64,000 bases of DNA. It comes from Luteibacter sp. dw_328. Lineage in GTDB: Bacteria > Pseudomonadota > Gammaproteobacteria > Xanthomonadales > Rhodanobacteraceae. A program made the translations under genes and the position numbers. The stretch spans positions 248,001 through 312,000 of the forward strand of contig NZ_JAAVUW010000004.1 of NCBI RefSeq assembly GCF_018449605.1, written 5' to 3'. The notes under the pieces were generated by a model that was not told the origin of the DNA, searched no databases, and was given only the letters and a program-made list of their open reading frames with translations. This document shows positions 35,745-45,770 of this stretch, piece after piece; position 1 is the stretch's first letter; each line of letters opens with the position of its first letter.

Positions 35745-37439
35745 TCAGCGGGAAGCCTGGGCGACGTGATTGCGGACGGCTTCGGCGAGGATGTCATTCA
35801 CTTCCTTCGTGGCCTGCCGCGCGGCTTCGGCCTGACGACGACCCCATTCGGCCTGGGTCTTGCCCTCGATCGCGCGCTGCTGGCCGATCTGGGCCATCTT
35901 CTGCGCGATGGCGGACTGCTCGCGACTCAGCGCGGCGTGGCCAGCGGCATAGGCGCCGGGGTCGCTCGGCCGGGTTGGGTCGGTCTCCTGGACGGCGAGT
36001 TCGGCCTGGCGTTCGCCGAGCTTGGCCATCTGTTCATTGAGCATGGCCTGCTGACTATCCATCGCGGCTTGTTTGTCCGCGCTCATCTTGCCCATGTCGG
36101 CTGGCTTCGCACTGCGCTGGAGCGCGGTGGTGATGCGCTTCACGTAGGCCGGGTCGCGTAGCACCCAGGCCTGGTCGCCGTTGCGGAACCACACGTAGTC
36201 GTCGGAACCGTTGCGCTGCGATTCGGCACGGCGGATGTCATGACTGCTGCCATCGATCACGCTGACATCGTCGCCGAAGAAGACCAGGGCATGCGAGGGT
36301 TGGCCGTTGCGTCCCTCCACGGGCTGGATCGGGGCAGGAGGTGCCGGCGGTGCGGGAGGCAACGGTGGCAGCGCGGATTCCGCGGGTGCGGCGGGGGCAG
36401 CGGGTGCGGCGGGTGCGGCAGGCGGGACCGGCGGGACCGAGGCATAAACAGCGCTGGGTTTGCTGCCACTGTCCGCGGCAACGACGCGCCAGGGCATCAC
36501 CCCAATGGCGGCGATGGCGATCACAAGCGAGACGGTGAGCATGCGCGGCGGCGCGTCGGTGGCGTGACCTAGCATGTCGAGTCTCCTTTTGAGTGTCTGG
36601 AAGGTGGGCGAGGCGCCCGGCAAGGCATGGTGCGGATGCGGGGTGACGCCCAGGCGGAGCAGGAGGCGCCCATAGCTCTTCGGCGCCTGGCGGCCACGCG
36701 ATACGACAAGGGCGTCGCACGCAGCTTCACGGCACAACGCGTACTCACGCACCGCGTAGTGCACCAGGGGGTGGAAGAAGAAAAGTGTGCGTGCCGCCGC
36801 CGGGATGCAGCCGAGCATCAGGTCGCCACGACGGACGTGTGCCAGCTCGTGCATGAGGGCCATGTCGAGCTCATCGTCACCCAGGCGATCTTCCAGCGGC
36901 AGCAGGATGGTCGGACGCCAGAGGCCGATCACCTGGGGTGAGTCGACTTCGTCGGAAACCGCCAGGCGAGGCGAACGGCGCAGGCCGAGTTCACGCGCAC
37001 GGCGCGCGCACAGCGTCTCCACGCGCACGTCGTCGTGCGACATGGCGCGGCCAACCACGCCGTGCAGACGATGCCAGCGCACGGCGGCGACGGCACACTG
37101 GGCAAGGACGGCGAGGAGCCAAAGGCCGAGGAGGGCGTACGTCCAGGAGAAGGTCCAGCCGGTATCCATGGCAACCGGTGCAAGGCCGGTGTCACCAAGG
37201 CCCGACGTGGTCATGACCGGTCCGTTAGTGGTGGCAGGAAGCAGCGGCACGCCAAGCAGCGTGGGGCAGGCGATGCCGGCGATGAGCTGCGCACCGAGCA
37301 GCCACCACAGCGTGCTACGCGCCGCAGCAGAAAGCGATGGCACGGCCCGGCACACCGCATAGACGATGGCAGCGAGCAGGAGAGCCTGTACGGAAGCGTG
37401 CGCCAGGCGGGAGAGCAGGGTGTCGAGGACGGCATCCAT
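35745..37439 (-). CDS. BlaR1/MecR1-like M56 membrane metallopeptidase
   Basis: 564 residues. Several N-terminal helices (about 13-31, 42-60, 98-118), then the zinc site HELAH (197-201) with a downstream Glu in REAACDALV, and a further helix near 302-320. After that a Pro/Ala-rich linker (repeated PAAPAAP) and a charged Gln/Ala-rich C-terminal region with coiled-coil character replace the penicillin-binding domain of true BlaR1. It therefore cannot sense beta-lactams the classical way. One base separates it from the blaI-like stop, so they form a regulator/protease pair. Confidence 0.88.
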   Translation of the reverse strand: MDAVLDTLLSRLAHASVQALLLAAIVYAVCRAVPSLSAAARSTLWWLLGAQLIAGIACPTLLGVPLLPATTNGPVMTTSGLGDTGLAPVAMDTGWTFSWTYALLGLWLLAVLAQCAVAAVRWHRLHGVVGRAMSHDDVRVETLCARRARELGLRRSPRLAVSDEVDSPQVIGLWRPTILLPLEDRLGDDELDMALMHELAHVRRGDLMLGCIPAAARTLFFFHPLVHYAVREYALCREAACDALVVSRGRQAPKSYGRLLLRLGVTPHPHHALPGASPTFQTLKRRLDMLGHATDAPPRMLTVSLVIAIAAIGVMPWRVVAADSGSKPSAVYASVPPVPPAAPAAPAAPAAPAESALPPLPPAPPAPPAPIQPVEGRNGQPSHALVFFGDDVSVIDGSSHDIRRAESQRNGSDDYVWFRNGDQAWVLRDPAYVKRITTALQRSAKPADMGKMSADKQAAMDSQQAMLNEQMAKLGERQAELAVQETDPTRPSDPGAYAAGHAALSREQSAIAQKMAQIGQQRAIEGKTQAEWGRRQAEAARQATKEVNDILAEAVRNHVAQASR

Positions 37440-37440
37440 G

Positions 37441-37827
37441 TCAGCGGCCCTTCCGGCGAGACTGCAGCGTGTCGACCAGTGCCTCGAGCTCGGCCAGTTC
37501 GGTATCGCTCACCTGTCCGCGTTCGGACATCCATGCGACGAAAGGCGAGACGGAGCCTTGCAGGGTTTTTTCGACGAAGCGGGCTACCGCGCCGCTCATC
37601 ACCTCACCGGATTCATTGGTGGCGCTATAGCGGAAGCTGCCGTCGAGCTTGCGGCGGCCGAGATAGCCCTTCGCGCGAAGCCGTTCCATCATCGTCAGTA
37701 CGGTAGAGCGTGCGAGCCCGCGGGGTTCGCCATAGCCGGCACAGACTTCCGCCACCGTGCTTTTGGGCGCCTCGCCGATGTATTGAAGCAAGGCGAGTTC
37801 CTGGTCGCCGATGGTTTTCCTGCTCAT
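37441..37827 (-). CDS. BlaI/MecI-family transcriptional repressor
   Basis: 128 residues from the ATG at 37827, which has AGGAG three bases upstream. Winged-helix N-terminus (ELALLQYIGEAPKSTVAEVCAGY ... ARSTVLTMMERLRAKGYLGRRKLDGSFRYSA) and a C-terminal dimerisation helix region (about 75-128). BlaI proteins repress their own operon and are cleaved after M56 protease activation. First gene of the pair with the M56 peptidase. Two BlaI-type palindromes lie directly upstream. No beta-lactamase gene is in the window. Confidence 0.9.
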   Translation of the reverse strand: MSRKTIGDQELALLQYIGEAPKSTVAEVCAGYGEPRGLARSTVLTMMERLRAKGYLGRRKLDGSFRYSATNESGEVMSGAVARFVEKTLQGSVSPFVAWMSERGQVSDTELAELEALVDTLQSRRKGR

Positions 37828-37839
37828 GCCGCCGCTCCT

Positions 37840-37882
37840 GACTACAGATGTAGGCAGCGTGCGCCTGGCGACACGTGTAGTC
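37840..37882 (-). promoter_or_regulatory. Two BlaI-type operator palindromes
   Basis: GACTACAGATGTAGGC (37840-37855) contains TACA-GA-TGTA, the core of BlaI/MecI operators. A second site, CGACACGTGTAGTC (37869-37882), is centred on ACACGTGT and keeps one full GACTACA half on the minus strand. Centre spacing is about 27 bp. The first site begins 13 bases upstream of the repressor start, fitting autorepression. Confidence 0.7.
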
Positions 37883-37908
37883 AAGCATGACATCTGGCAG
37901 GGGCCACG

Positions 37909-37940
37909 AAAAAAGCCCCCGCCGTAAGGCAGGGGCTTTC
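37909..37940 (-). terminator. Rho-independent terminator of the HU gene
   Basis: Stem AAAGCCCC (37912-37919) with GGGGCTTT (37932-37939), extended after one mismatch by GCC/GGC around a GTAA loop. On the minus strand it is followed by a T run. It lies 43 bases after the HU stop codon and separates HU from the blaI promoter. Confidence 0.9.
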
Positions 37941-37982
37941 GGGTACCTCGTCGAACGCGGTGGCCTCAGCCGCCGCGAAAGA

Positions 37983-38387
37983 TCAGGCTGCCGCGTCCTT
38001 GAGCTTCTTGAGCGGACGGACCTTGACCTTGACCGAGGCGGGCTTGGCTGCGAACCAGCGCTCTTCACCCGTGAACGGATCCTTGCCCTTGCGCTTCGGC
38101 TTGGCAGCGACGGCAACGGAGGTGATCTTCAGCAGGCCGGGCAGCGTGAACGTGCCAGCACCCTTCTTGTGGACCGACGCGGAGATCGCGCCTTCGAGCG
38201 AAGCCAGCACGGCCTTCACACTCTTGCTGTCAATGCCGCTCTGCTCGACGATGTGCGAGACGAGCGTGGACTTCGAAAGCGGATCCTTGATCGGCTTGAG
38301 TGCGGCCGGGGCCTTTGCAGCCTTCACGGCAGCCTTGGCGGGAGCCTTGGCAGCCTTCTTCGCCGCCGTTTTTTTGGTCGTGGCCAT
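37983..38387 (-). CDS. HU-family DNA-binding protein with Lys/Ala-rich N-terminal tail
   Basis: 134 residues. The first 40 are a histone H1-like Lys/Ala/Pro tail (ATTKKTAAKKAAKAPAKAA), followed by a full HU fold (LSKSTLVSHIVEQSGIDSKSVKAVL ... GTFTLPGLLKI ... KGKDPFTGEERWFAAKPASVKVKVRP). The beta-arm tip DPFTGEE stands where HU has NPxTG. It bends and packages DNA in the nucleoid. The start at 38387 has AAGGA five bases upstream. An AT-rich patch at 38476-38521 just upstream is a likely promoter region. Tailed HU proteins are common in Xanthomonadaceae. Confidence 0.92.
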   Translation of the reverse strand: MATTKKTAAKKAAKAPAKAAVKAAKAPAALKPIKDPLSKSTLVSHIVEQSGIDSKSVKAVLASLEGAISASVHKKGAGTFTLPGLLKITSVAVAAKPKRKGKDPFTGEERWFAAKPASVKVKVRPLKKLKDAAA

Positions 38388-38555
38388 GGTTATCCTTGTC
38401 ACTGAATCGAATGAGGCGGCCTTTCCGGCCGGTGCCCAGCGGGCGACTCACTCTAGCGTTGCTTGGGCCCGCTGAAAATAGGGTTTGCAAAGATTTTTTG
38501 CATTTGGAGCCCTTTTTTTACGGTCCCATGTGACGCACTGCGGAAAAACGGCGAA

Positions 38556-39311
38556 TCAGATGCCTGCATACCACTCGTAACCGTTGTCTTCCCAGTAACC
38601 GCCGTTGCCGTCGCCGACCTCCGCAAAGGTGGCCACCACTTCGATCCGGCGGATGTATTTCGCGTGTTTATAGCCCAGTTGCCGCTCGACGCGCAGCCGC
38701 AGCGGCGCGCCATGGGCGACCGGAAGCGGTCCGCCGTTCATGCCGTAGGCGAGCAGTGTTTGCGGATGTCGGGCTTCTTCGAGGTCGACGCTCTCGTAGT
38801 AGGGAGTGTTTTCCTCCATGTCGTCGAAGCAATGGAAGACGACATAGCGCGCTGTGGGGCGCGGCTTCACGTGGTCGAGCAAGGCGGCCAGTGGCGTACC
38901 CGTCCACTTGCCGATGGCGCTCCAGCCTTCGACGCAGTCGTGTCGGGTGATCTGGGTTCGCGTGCCGAGCGCCTGGAGTTCGGCGATCGACAGGCGGGCG
39001 GGCGCGTCTACCATGCCGTCGACCTCGAGGCGGTAGTCGGCGAAGTCGCCCTTCATCAATCCCTGGTAGAGGGGCGTGTCCGGCATCAACGTGCCGTTGG
39101 GCTTGAATACCGCTGAAATCTCGGACTCGGGGTATTCGCGGGCGAGCGCCTTCGACGGCGAAAGAAAGCGTTGAACGCGGCGGTTGACCGCCTCGGCGCT
39201 ATCCAGGATGCGGGGGCCGGTCTCGCTTTCCGATATCCGGTCGCAGGCGGCAAGCGAGGCGCCACCGAGTGCCAGCAGGGCGGTGCGCAGGAATCCACGA
39301 CGGTTACCCAT
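38556..39311 (-). CDS. Sulfite-oxidase-family molybdopterin enzyme (MsrP/SorA-like), Tat lipoprotein
   Basis: 251 residues. N-terminus MGNRRGFLRTALLALGGASLAACDR: a twin-arginine motif (RRGFLRT) followed by a lipobox (LAAC, Cys23), so it is folded in the cytoplasm, exported by Tat and probably anchored to a membrane. The Mo-binding Cys is in RHDCVEGWSAIGKWTGTPL (near 130). The C-terminal dimer domain of plant-type sulfite oxidases is missing, as in MsrP. Substrate unknown (sulfite, methionine sulfoxide or other). The ATG at 39311 overlaps the cytochrome gene by eight bases and has GAGGA upstream. Confidence 0.85.
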   Translation of the reverse strand: MGNRRGFLRTALLALGGASLAACDRISESETGPRILDSAEAVNRRVQRFLSPSKALAREYPESEISAVFKPNGTLMPDTPLYQGLMKGDFADYRLEVDGMVDAPARLSIAELQALGTRTQITRHDCVEGWSAIGKWTGTPLAALLDHVKPRPTARYVVFHCFDDMEENTPYYESVDLEEARHPQTLLAYGMNGGPLPVAHGAPLRLRVERQLGYKHAKYIRRIEVVATFAEVGDGNGGYWEDNGYEWYAGI

Positions 39312-40128
39312 GGCGATCTTCCTCGTGACGGTCACTGCGAATGCGATACCAGCCGGTGATCATGCCGCGCAGCTGATTGAGGGGCCCGCTGATCAGCACT
39401 TCGATGACATGGACGACGACGAAGGCGATGAACCCCATCGCGATGAAGAAATGGATGGTCCGCGCCGACTGCCGACCGCCGACGGCCTCGACCAGGCCGC
39501 CCAGCACGGCGTCCATGCGTGGTGACATCAGTAACCCCATCAGAACGATCCCGCCGCCGAAGACGAAAATGGCCACGAGGTAGGCCAGGCGCTGCAGGAT
39601 GTTGTAGCGCAGCGCCTCTTCCCCTTGGGGATGGCGAAATCGCAGGTGGTCGACAATGGAGCGCCCGATACCGCGCCAGTCGCGACGATCGGGTACGAGA
39701 TCGCGGGAAAGATGTCGGCTGGCCAGCGACCATCCGACATAGGCGAGCCCGTTGAGCACGAACAGCCACGCAAAGAAGAAATGCCAACGTCGTCCCATGG
39801 CCAGCCAGCCCGGGCCAGGAATCGTCGCCCAGGTGGGGAAACCCCTCGAGGTCCATTCGCCGTTGACCTTGGATGCACCCAAAACACCGGTGGTGTCGAA
39901 ACCGTGGCCACCGATGACGGTCATCCCCCGAACGTTACCCGCCGCATCCTGGCCAGAGCGCAGGGCCAGGAGCTCCTTGCCAGGATCGGAGCGGTTGCCC
40001 CAGGAGAGCGAAGGGTGCGCGTTGAATATCTGCAGGCCACTGCCCAGGAGCGCCAGGAGGCAGATGGCGTTGATCCAGTGCATCACGCGCACGGGCCAGC
40101 GATGTCGGTAGACGAGGCTTGCGGTCAT
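39304..40128 (-). CDS. Cytochrome b561-family membrane subunit, partner of the molybdoenzyme
   Basis: 274 residues, four helices with heme-ligating His candidates in RVMHWINAICLL, RWHFFFAWLF, and ARTIHFFIAMGFIAFVVVHVIEVL. A long periplasmic loop (about 38-110) lies between helices 1 and 2, probably the docking surface for the molybdoenzyme. It is not MsrQ-like in sequence but plays the same structural part: transfer of electrons between quinone pool and the exported Mo enzyme. GGGAG ribosome binding site. Cotranscribed with the downstream oxidoreductase gene. Confidence 0.87.
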   Translation of the reverse strand: MTASLVYRHRWPVRVMHWINAICLLALLGSGLQIFNAHPSLSWGNRSDPGKELLALRSGQDAAGNVRGMTVIGGHGFDTTGVLGASKVNGEWTSRGFPTWATIPGPGWLAMGRRWHFFFAWLFVLNGLAYVGWSLASRHLSRDLVPDRRDWRGIGRSIVDHLRFRHPQGEEALRYNILQRLAYLVAIFVFGGGIVLMGLLMSPRMDAVLGGLVEAVGGRQSARTIHFFIAMGFIAFVVVHVIEVLISGPLNQLRGMITGWYRIRSDRHEEDRHG

Positions 40129-40194
40129 GGCGTGGCTCCCGACGGCGGGTGATACACAGTATGACCTTATGGCGGCGAAATACCTTTCATGGGG

Positions 40195-42402
40195 TCAGGT
40201 CATGCCGGCGAGTACCTTGTCGAGCGTCAGCGGATAGTCGCGGATGCGAACGCCACACGCGTTGTATACGGCGTTGGCGATACATGCACCCGCTCCGGAG
40301 ATGCCTACTTCGCCCAGCCCCTTGATCTTCAGCGGGTTGGCCTTATCGTCGAGTTCGGGCAGGAAGATCGCTTCCATCGGGCCGATATCCGCATTCACGG
40401 GTATGTGGTACTCGGCCAGATCGTGGTTGACGAACGCGCCGTAGCGCGGGTCGAGCACCATCTCTTCGGAGAGTGCCGAGCCCACGCCGAAGATCATGCC
40501 GCCCAGTGCCTGGGAGCGCGCCGTCTTCGGATTCAGGATGCGCCCTGCAGCGAACACCCCGAGCATCCGACGCAGACGGATCTCGCCGGTATCCCTGTCG
40601 ACACCGACCTCGGCAAAAAAGGCGCCGTAGGTGTTCTGGTTATAGTTGGTGTTGTTGCTGCCCGGCTCGACACCGCCATCCGCAACCACGTCGTGGCTAG
40701 CTGCAAGCGCTGTATAGCTGACGCGTTTCTCGCCGTCGGTCACGTGACCATCCTCGAAACGCGCCCTGTCCGGGTCGATGCCCGCGGAATGGCACAGCTT
40801 CGTGCGCAACTGCATGCAGGCGTCGTAAAGACCCGATCCGGCGCTGGCGGCGCCGAACGACCCGCCGGAACCCGGGGTTTCAGGGAAGTCCGAATCACCA
40901 AGGAGGATCGTCACCCGCTCCATCGGCAAACCGAGCAGGTCGGCAGCAATCTGCGTGAAGATCGTATAGGAGCCCGTGCCGATATCGGTCATGGCCATGC
41001 GTGCGGTGAGCTGACCGGTCGCATCGAGGCACACGTTTGCCTTCGACACCTGCAGCATGTTGCCGCGGACCGCGGAGGACATGCCGATACCGACGAGCCA
41101 GCGTCCATCGCGCACCTGGGCGGGACGGCCGACGCGCTTGTCCCAGCCGAAGCGTTGCGCGCCTTCACGCATGCATTCGACCACCTTGCGTGAAGAGAAC
41201 GGCACGCCCAGTTCCGGGTCCACGGTGGGCTCATTGCGAATGCGCAGTTCGACAGGGTCGATGTTGAGCCGGACAGCGAGTTCGTCCATCGCACCCTCCA
41301 GTGCCAGCAAGCCGACGGCCTCGCCCGGTGCGCGCATGGAGATGGCAGGCGGCAGGTCCAGGTCCACCTGGCGGTGCGTGTTGAGGCGATGGTCGCCTGC
41401 ATAGCGCGAGCGGGTTCCCAGCACGGTCGGTTCGAATTCGTCGTTGCCCGGTTCGTTACCCGACCAGGCCTCATGCGCCTCGGCGAGGATACGTCCGTCG
41501 GCGTCGGTGCCCAGACGCACACGCTGGATGGTGTTTGTGCGATGGCCGACGACGTGGAACAACTGCTGACGGGTCAGAACGAGCTTGACTGTCTGGCCGG
41601 TGGCCTTCGCGGCGAGCGCCGCCAGCACGGCATCCGGTTGCACGTCGAGCTTGCTGCCGAAACCACCCCCGATGTACGCAGAAAGAAGACGGACTTTCTC
41701 AGGCGCGAGCCCGAACGTGGCGGCAAGTGCCTTTCGACCCGGGCTGGGCATCTGGTTGGACGTCTGCACAGTGAGCTTGTCGCCTTCCCAGTGGGCGATC
41801 GTCGCGTGCGGCTCCATGGCGGCGTGGAACTGAAAGGGCGTCGTGTAGACGACATCCAGCTGGTGCGGCGCGGCGGCGTAGGCGGCGTCGAAGTCGCCCT
41901 TTTTCGTATCGGCCTTCGCGAACGAAAGATCTTTCGGCTTGCGCGCCGTTTCTCTTTGGGTGGCGAGGTCGAAGCGACCTGCCTGCGCATCGTATTCCGG
42001 GCGAACCAGCGATGCGGCATGGCGAGCCTGTTCGTACGAGCGGGCGATCACCAGGGCGACCGGCTGCCCGAAGTGCTTCACCGAGGTTCCGGTGAGTTGC
42101 GGAATCGCATCGTCGGACGTCGTGTCCTGATGAGGAACGTTCTTTGCCGTCATAACCTCGATAACGCCAGGGGCGTGCTTTGCCGCCGTCGTGTCGATGC
42201 CCAGGATGCGTCCCCGCGCGATCGTTGCAAGCACGGGAAAGGCATAGGCAACCGCGCCCACACCACCGTGTTCAGCGGCATAGGCCACTTTGCCCTGAAC
42301 CTTCAGCGGCCCATCGACACGGTCGATGGCTTTGCCGGTGAACCCGTTCGAAAGGGTGTCGAGCGGCGTGACGCCGACCGTCGTGTCCATGCGGATCGTC
42401 AT
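40195..42402 (-). CDS. Xanthine-oxidase-family aldehyde oxidoreductase, molybdenum subunit (PaoC-like)
   Basis: 735 residues from the ATG at 42402 (GGAGGA upstream; ATGA overlap with the FAD subunit gene). It begins with the aldehyde oxidase/xanthine dehydrogenase hammerhead domain ([22 protein letters not shown]) and continues with the Mo-binding domain: [19 protein letters not shown] and, near the C-terminus, [18 protein letters not shown] with the catalytic Glu. Resembles PaoC (YagR) of the periplasmic aldehyde oxidoreductase of E. coli. Needs molybdopterin cytosine dinucleotide, for which a MocA-like gene lies upstream in the cluster. Confidence 0.9.
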   Translation of the reverse strand: MTIRMDTTVGVTPLDTLSNGFTGKAIDRVDGPLKVQGKVAYAAEHGGVGAVAYAFPVLATIARGRILGIDTTAAKHAPGVIEVMTAKNVPHQDTTSDDAIPQLTGTSVKHFGQPVALVIARSYEQARHAASLVRPEYDAQAGRFDLATQRETARKPKDLSFAKADTKKGDFDAAYAAAPHQLDVVYTTPFQFHAAMEPHATIAHWEGDKLTVQTSNQMPSPGRKALAATFGLAPEKVRLLSAYIGGGFGSKLDVQPDAVLAALAAKATGQTVKLVLTRQQLFHVVGHRTNTIQRVRLGTDADGRILAEAHEAWSGNEPGNDEFEPTVLGTRSRYAGDHRLNTHRQVDLDLPPAISMRAPGEAVGLLALEGAMDELAVRLNIDPVELRIRNEPTVDPELGVPFSSRKVVECMREGAQRFGWDKRVGRPAQVRDGRWLVGIGMSSAVRGNMLQVSKANVCLDATGQLTARMAMTDIGTGSYTIFTQIAADLLGLPMERVTILLGDSDFPETPGSGGSFGAASAGSGLYDACMQLRTKLCHSAGIDPDRARFEDGHVTDGEKRVSYTALAASHDVVADGGVEPGSNNTNYNQNTYGAFFAEVGVDRDTGEIRLRRMLGVFAAGRILNPKTARSQALGGMIFGVGSALSEEMVLDPRYGAFVNHDLAEYHIPVNADIGPMEAIFLPELDDKANPLKIKGLGEVGISGAGACIANAVYNACGVRIRDYPLTLDKVLAGMT

Positions 42403-43387
42403 GCGGCGGTCCTCCCACATGCTTCGACCAGCACCGCACCGAGTGTGCGACGTGCCAGGGCGACTTTGAAATCGTTATGCCCATACCCTTGCGCACCGGC
42501 CAGCGCGGTATCGGCGACGGCGCGCAATGAGGCTTCGTCGGTCGGCGTTCCTTGCAGGGCATCCTCCAACGTCTGGTCGCGCCACGGCATCGCGGCAACC
42601 CCACCGAAGGCGACATGGGCGGAGACGATGCGGTCGCCATCCAGCGCGACGATCGCGGCGACGGAGATCAGCGCGAAGGCATAAGACGCTCGATCGCGAA
42701 CCTTTCGATACACCTGCCGGCCTTCGGGTGGCACAGGCAAGGTAACGTGGGTAATCAGTTCGCCCGGGTGCAGCGCCGTTTCGATCTGCGGGGTGTCGCC
42801 CGGCAACCGGTAAAAATCCGCGATGGGAATGGCGCGCTCCTCACCCGAGGGTAGGAGGGTGTGGATCACCGCATCGAGAACCCGCATAGCCACGGCCATG
42901 TCGGAAGGATGCGTGGCGATGCAGGACTCGCTCGCGCCGACGATGGCGTGGATCCGGTTGAATCCACCTATCGCCGCGCAACCGCTGCCCGGATGGCGCT
43001 TATTGCACGGCATCGACGTGTCGTAGAAGTAGTAGCAGCGCGTACGCTGCAACAGGTTGCCGCCGGTCGTGGCCTTGTTGCGAAGCTGCCCCGAAGCGCC
43101 CGCGAGCAGGGCGCGCGAAAGCACGGGATACCGCTCGCGAACGCGTTTGTCCGCGGCGAGATCGCTATTGCGCACGAGCGCACCGATGCGCAGACCGCCC
43201 TCGGCCGTCTCCTCGACGGTGTCGAGACCGAGCCGGTTGATGTCCACCAGATGCTCGGGCGTTTCGATGTCCAGCTTCATCAGGTCGAGGAGGTTAGTGC
43301 CACCGGCGATGAATCGGGTACGTCGCTGGGTTACAGCGGCTCGTGCGGCGTCGCCGGGCGAGGTGGCACGTTCGTACGTGAACTGTT

Positions 43388-43391
<4 letters not shown>
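42399..43391 (-). CDS. Aldehyde oxidoreductase FAD-binding subunit (PaoB-like)
   Basis: 330 residues of the CO dehydrogenase flavoprotein type, with [19 protein letters not shown] and [13 protein letters not shown] as FAD-binding loops. The insertion [21 protein letters not shown] followed by CAAIGG brings several cysteines, matching the extra [4Fe-4S] cluster known in E. coli PaoB. It transfers electrons from the 2Fe-2S subunit to its acceptor. Four-base overlaps (ATGA) at both ends couple it to the flanking subunit genes. Confidence 0.9.
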
Positions 43392-43999
<608 letters not shown>

Positions 44000-44113
44000 G
44001 CCGTTCTCCGTGGGTGGGCGACGAAGGTCGTCGCTGCCTGGGTTCCCTACGGTTGTAAGCATCGCGGCGTGAATACGGCGGCGCGGTATGCCCTTGCGGG
44101 CTTGCCAAAGCGT

Positions 44114-44701
44114 TTACATTCGGCCTCGTTGTGGGTCAAGTTGTCCGGCCGCGACGGCGCGTGCGACATCGGCTTCCGTATCGAGATCGCTGGCGAAAGC
44201 GTCGTCACGGACCGCTTGAGGCGTGGCGTGCTGCCATAAGGCGCGAAAGCCCGTGTCGCCCTCGAGTGCCATGGCACGCATCAGTGTGACGGCACGGATC
44301 ACGGCGGGTACGCCCAAGGCTTCGCCATAGGCGGTGACCGTGTCGCTCGAGCCATCGTGCATGGCGAGCAGCCGCCACAGGTGCGCTTCGTCCAGCGCCA
44401 GTTGGTCGACGACCACGACGAGGACCGGGTTCGTGCGCCCCGTCAGCGCATCGGCGGCGACGCGCAGCGAGGAGGCCATACCCGTGTCCCAGTCGGGATT
44501 GAAAACAGCAAGGGCGCCGGCCAACTGGCCACACATACGCTCGGCGTGTGCGCCCAGGACCGCCACGGTCTTGCCGGGGCGGGTTGCCGCGACCAGCCGC
44601 GCCGTTCTGGCGATCAGCGTTTCGCCAGAGATAGTCAGCAATTGCTTGGGCTGGCCCAGGCGCCGGCTGCCGCCTGCGGCGAGTATCACTGCATCATGCA
44701 T
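44114..44701 (-). CDS. MocA/MobA-like molybdenum cofactor nucleotidyltransferase
   Basis: 195 residues. The nucleotidyltransferase signature LAAGGSRRLGQPKQLL is at residues 8-23, with VVVDQLALDEAHL and the GDTGFRALW motif typical of MocA rather than MobA. MocA joins CTP to molybdopterin for xanthine-oxidase-family enzymes, which fits the PaoABC-like genes downstream and the XdhC-like gene upstream. Start at 44701 (MHDAVILAAGG), five bases after the xdhC stop. Substrate specificity (CTP over GTP) is inferred from context. Confidence 0.85.
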   Translation of the reverse strand: MHDAVILAAGGSRRLGQPKQLLTISGETLIARTARLVAATRPGKTVAVLGAHAERMCGQLAGALAVFNPDWDTGMASSLRVAADALTGRTNPVLVVVVDQLALDEAHLWRLLAMHDGSSDTVTAYGEALGVPAVIRAVTLMRAMALEGDTGFRALWQHATPQAVRDDAFASDLDTEADVARAVAAGQLDPQRGRM

Positions 44702-44706
44702 ACCGA

Positions 44707-45684
44707 TCACGGCAGGCGCGCACGGTCGCGCTGGCACACCTGGGCGAGGATGGACAGGGCAATGCCGTGCGGGGTCTGTGCGCCGATCGGTAGCCCGGCG
44801 GGCAGGTGCAGCTTTTGCAGTTCGTCGTCGTCCACCCCCTCGTCCTTGAGGCGCTCGACCCGCGCTCCGATCTTATTGCGACTGCCCAGAATGCCCACGG
44901 CGAACGCGGGCGAATGCAGCGCATGGGTGGCCACGGCGTGGTCGATTTCGGCATCGTGGCTCAGCGAGTACACCGCCGTGCGATCGTCCAGCGCGAGTTC
45001 ACCCAGGGCAACGGAAAGGCTGCGCGAATCGTATCCGGCAAGCGGAATGCCTGGCGGCGGCTCGACCGGACCATGCGGTCGCAACAGGACGACCTCGACA
45101 CCGAGCACCGGGGCAAGGTGCGCGACCGCCAGGGTCACCGGGTCGCCACCGATAGCGACCAGGCGCAACGGCGGCCGCTGGACACGCGCATAGCTTTGCG
45201 CGTCGGGATCGCAGGCGCCGTCGACGATGTCCCATGCGCCGGTCTCACGATCCGACAGGACGGTAACCGTCCGCCGTTCCCGGCGCGCGACGGCAAGGGT
45301 ATTCACATACCGCGAGGGCTCGTGCAGTTCACGAACGAAGATGCCGATCCGGCCGCCGCAGCTGAGCTGGATGTCCAGTACCGGGCTGCCGACGCCGTAA
45401 TCGAGCAGACGCGGCCGGCCTTCGGCAAACACCCTCGCGGCCTCTTCGGCGACCGCCGCCTCGACGCAGCCGCCGGACACATAACCCGCGACCCGACCGT
45501 CCGCGGCGATGATCATTTCGCTGTTTAGCGGCCGGGGCGACGGGCCCACGATGTTCACCAGCGTCGCCAGCGCCACCCGGCCTGCGTGCGCGTAGTCCCG
45601 GGCGGCGGGAAGCAGGTCCTCGACCAGCGCGTATTCCGGCCAGGCTGGCCAGGCTGGCGCAATCGAAGGGTTCAAGGCGTTCAT
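44707..45684 (-). CDS. XdhC/PaoD-type molybdenum cofactor insertion chaperone
   Basis: 325 residues: N-terminal XdhC domain (ATLVNIVGPSPRPLNSEMIIAADGRVAGYVSGGCVEAAVA, about 38-78) and a C-terminal Rossmann-like domain (GILGSRNKIGARVERLKDEG). XdhC and PaoD bind the mature cofactor, promote its sulfuration and insert it into xanthine-oxidase-family enzymes. Start ATG at 45684; no strong ribosome binding site is visible. It heads the minus-strand set xdhC-mocA-paoA-paoB-paoC and is divergent from moaA, 86 bp away. Confidence 0.9.
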   Translation of the reverse strand: MNALNPSIAPAWPAWPEYALVEDLLPAARDYAHAGRVALATLVNIVGPSPRPLNSEMIIAADGRVAGYVSGGCVEAAVAEEAARVFAEGRPRLLDYGVGSPVLDIQLSCGGRIGIFVRELHEPSRYVNTLAVARRERRTVTVLSDRETGAWDIVDGACDPDAQSYARVQRPPLRLVAIGGDPVTLAVAHLAPVLGVEVVLLRPHGPVEPPPGIPLAGYDSRSLSVALGELALDDRTAVYSLSHDAEIDHAVATHALHSPAFAVGILGSRNKIGARVERLKDEGVDDDELQKLHLPAGLPIGAQTPHGIALSILAQVCQRDRARLP

Positions 45685-45770
45685 GCCCGAAGTCTGGCAC
45701 GATTGCACGTGAAGAGCCCGGCGGGGCCGGATACACCCCGCTTACGCGCATTGTGCTTTCCTGAGGCGAC

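Noticed and set aside
44111-44139. Possible sigma-70 promoter (TTGACC, 17 bp, TAAACG) before the paoA-like gene.
   Set aside because: The -10 match is weak and it overlaps the mocA end; noted only as a possibility.
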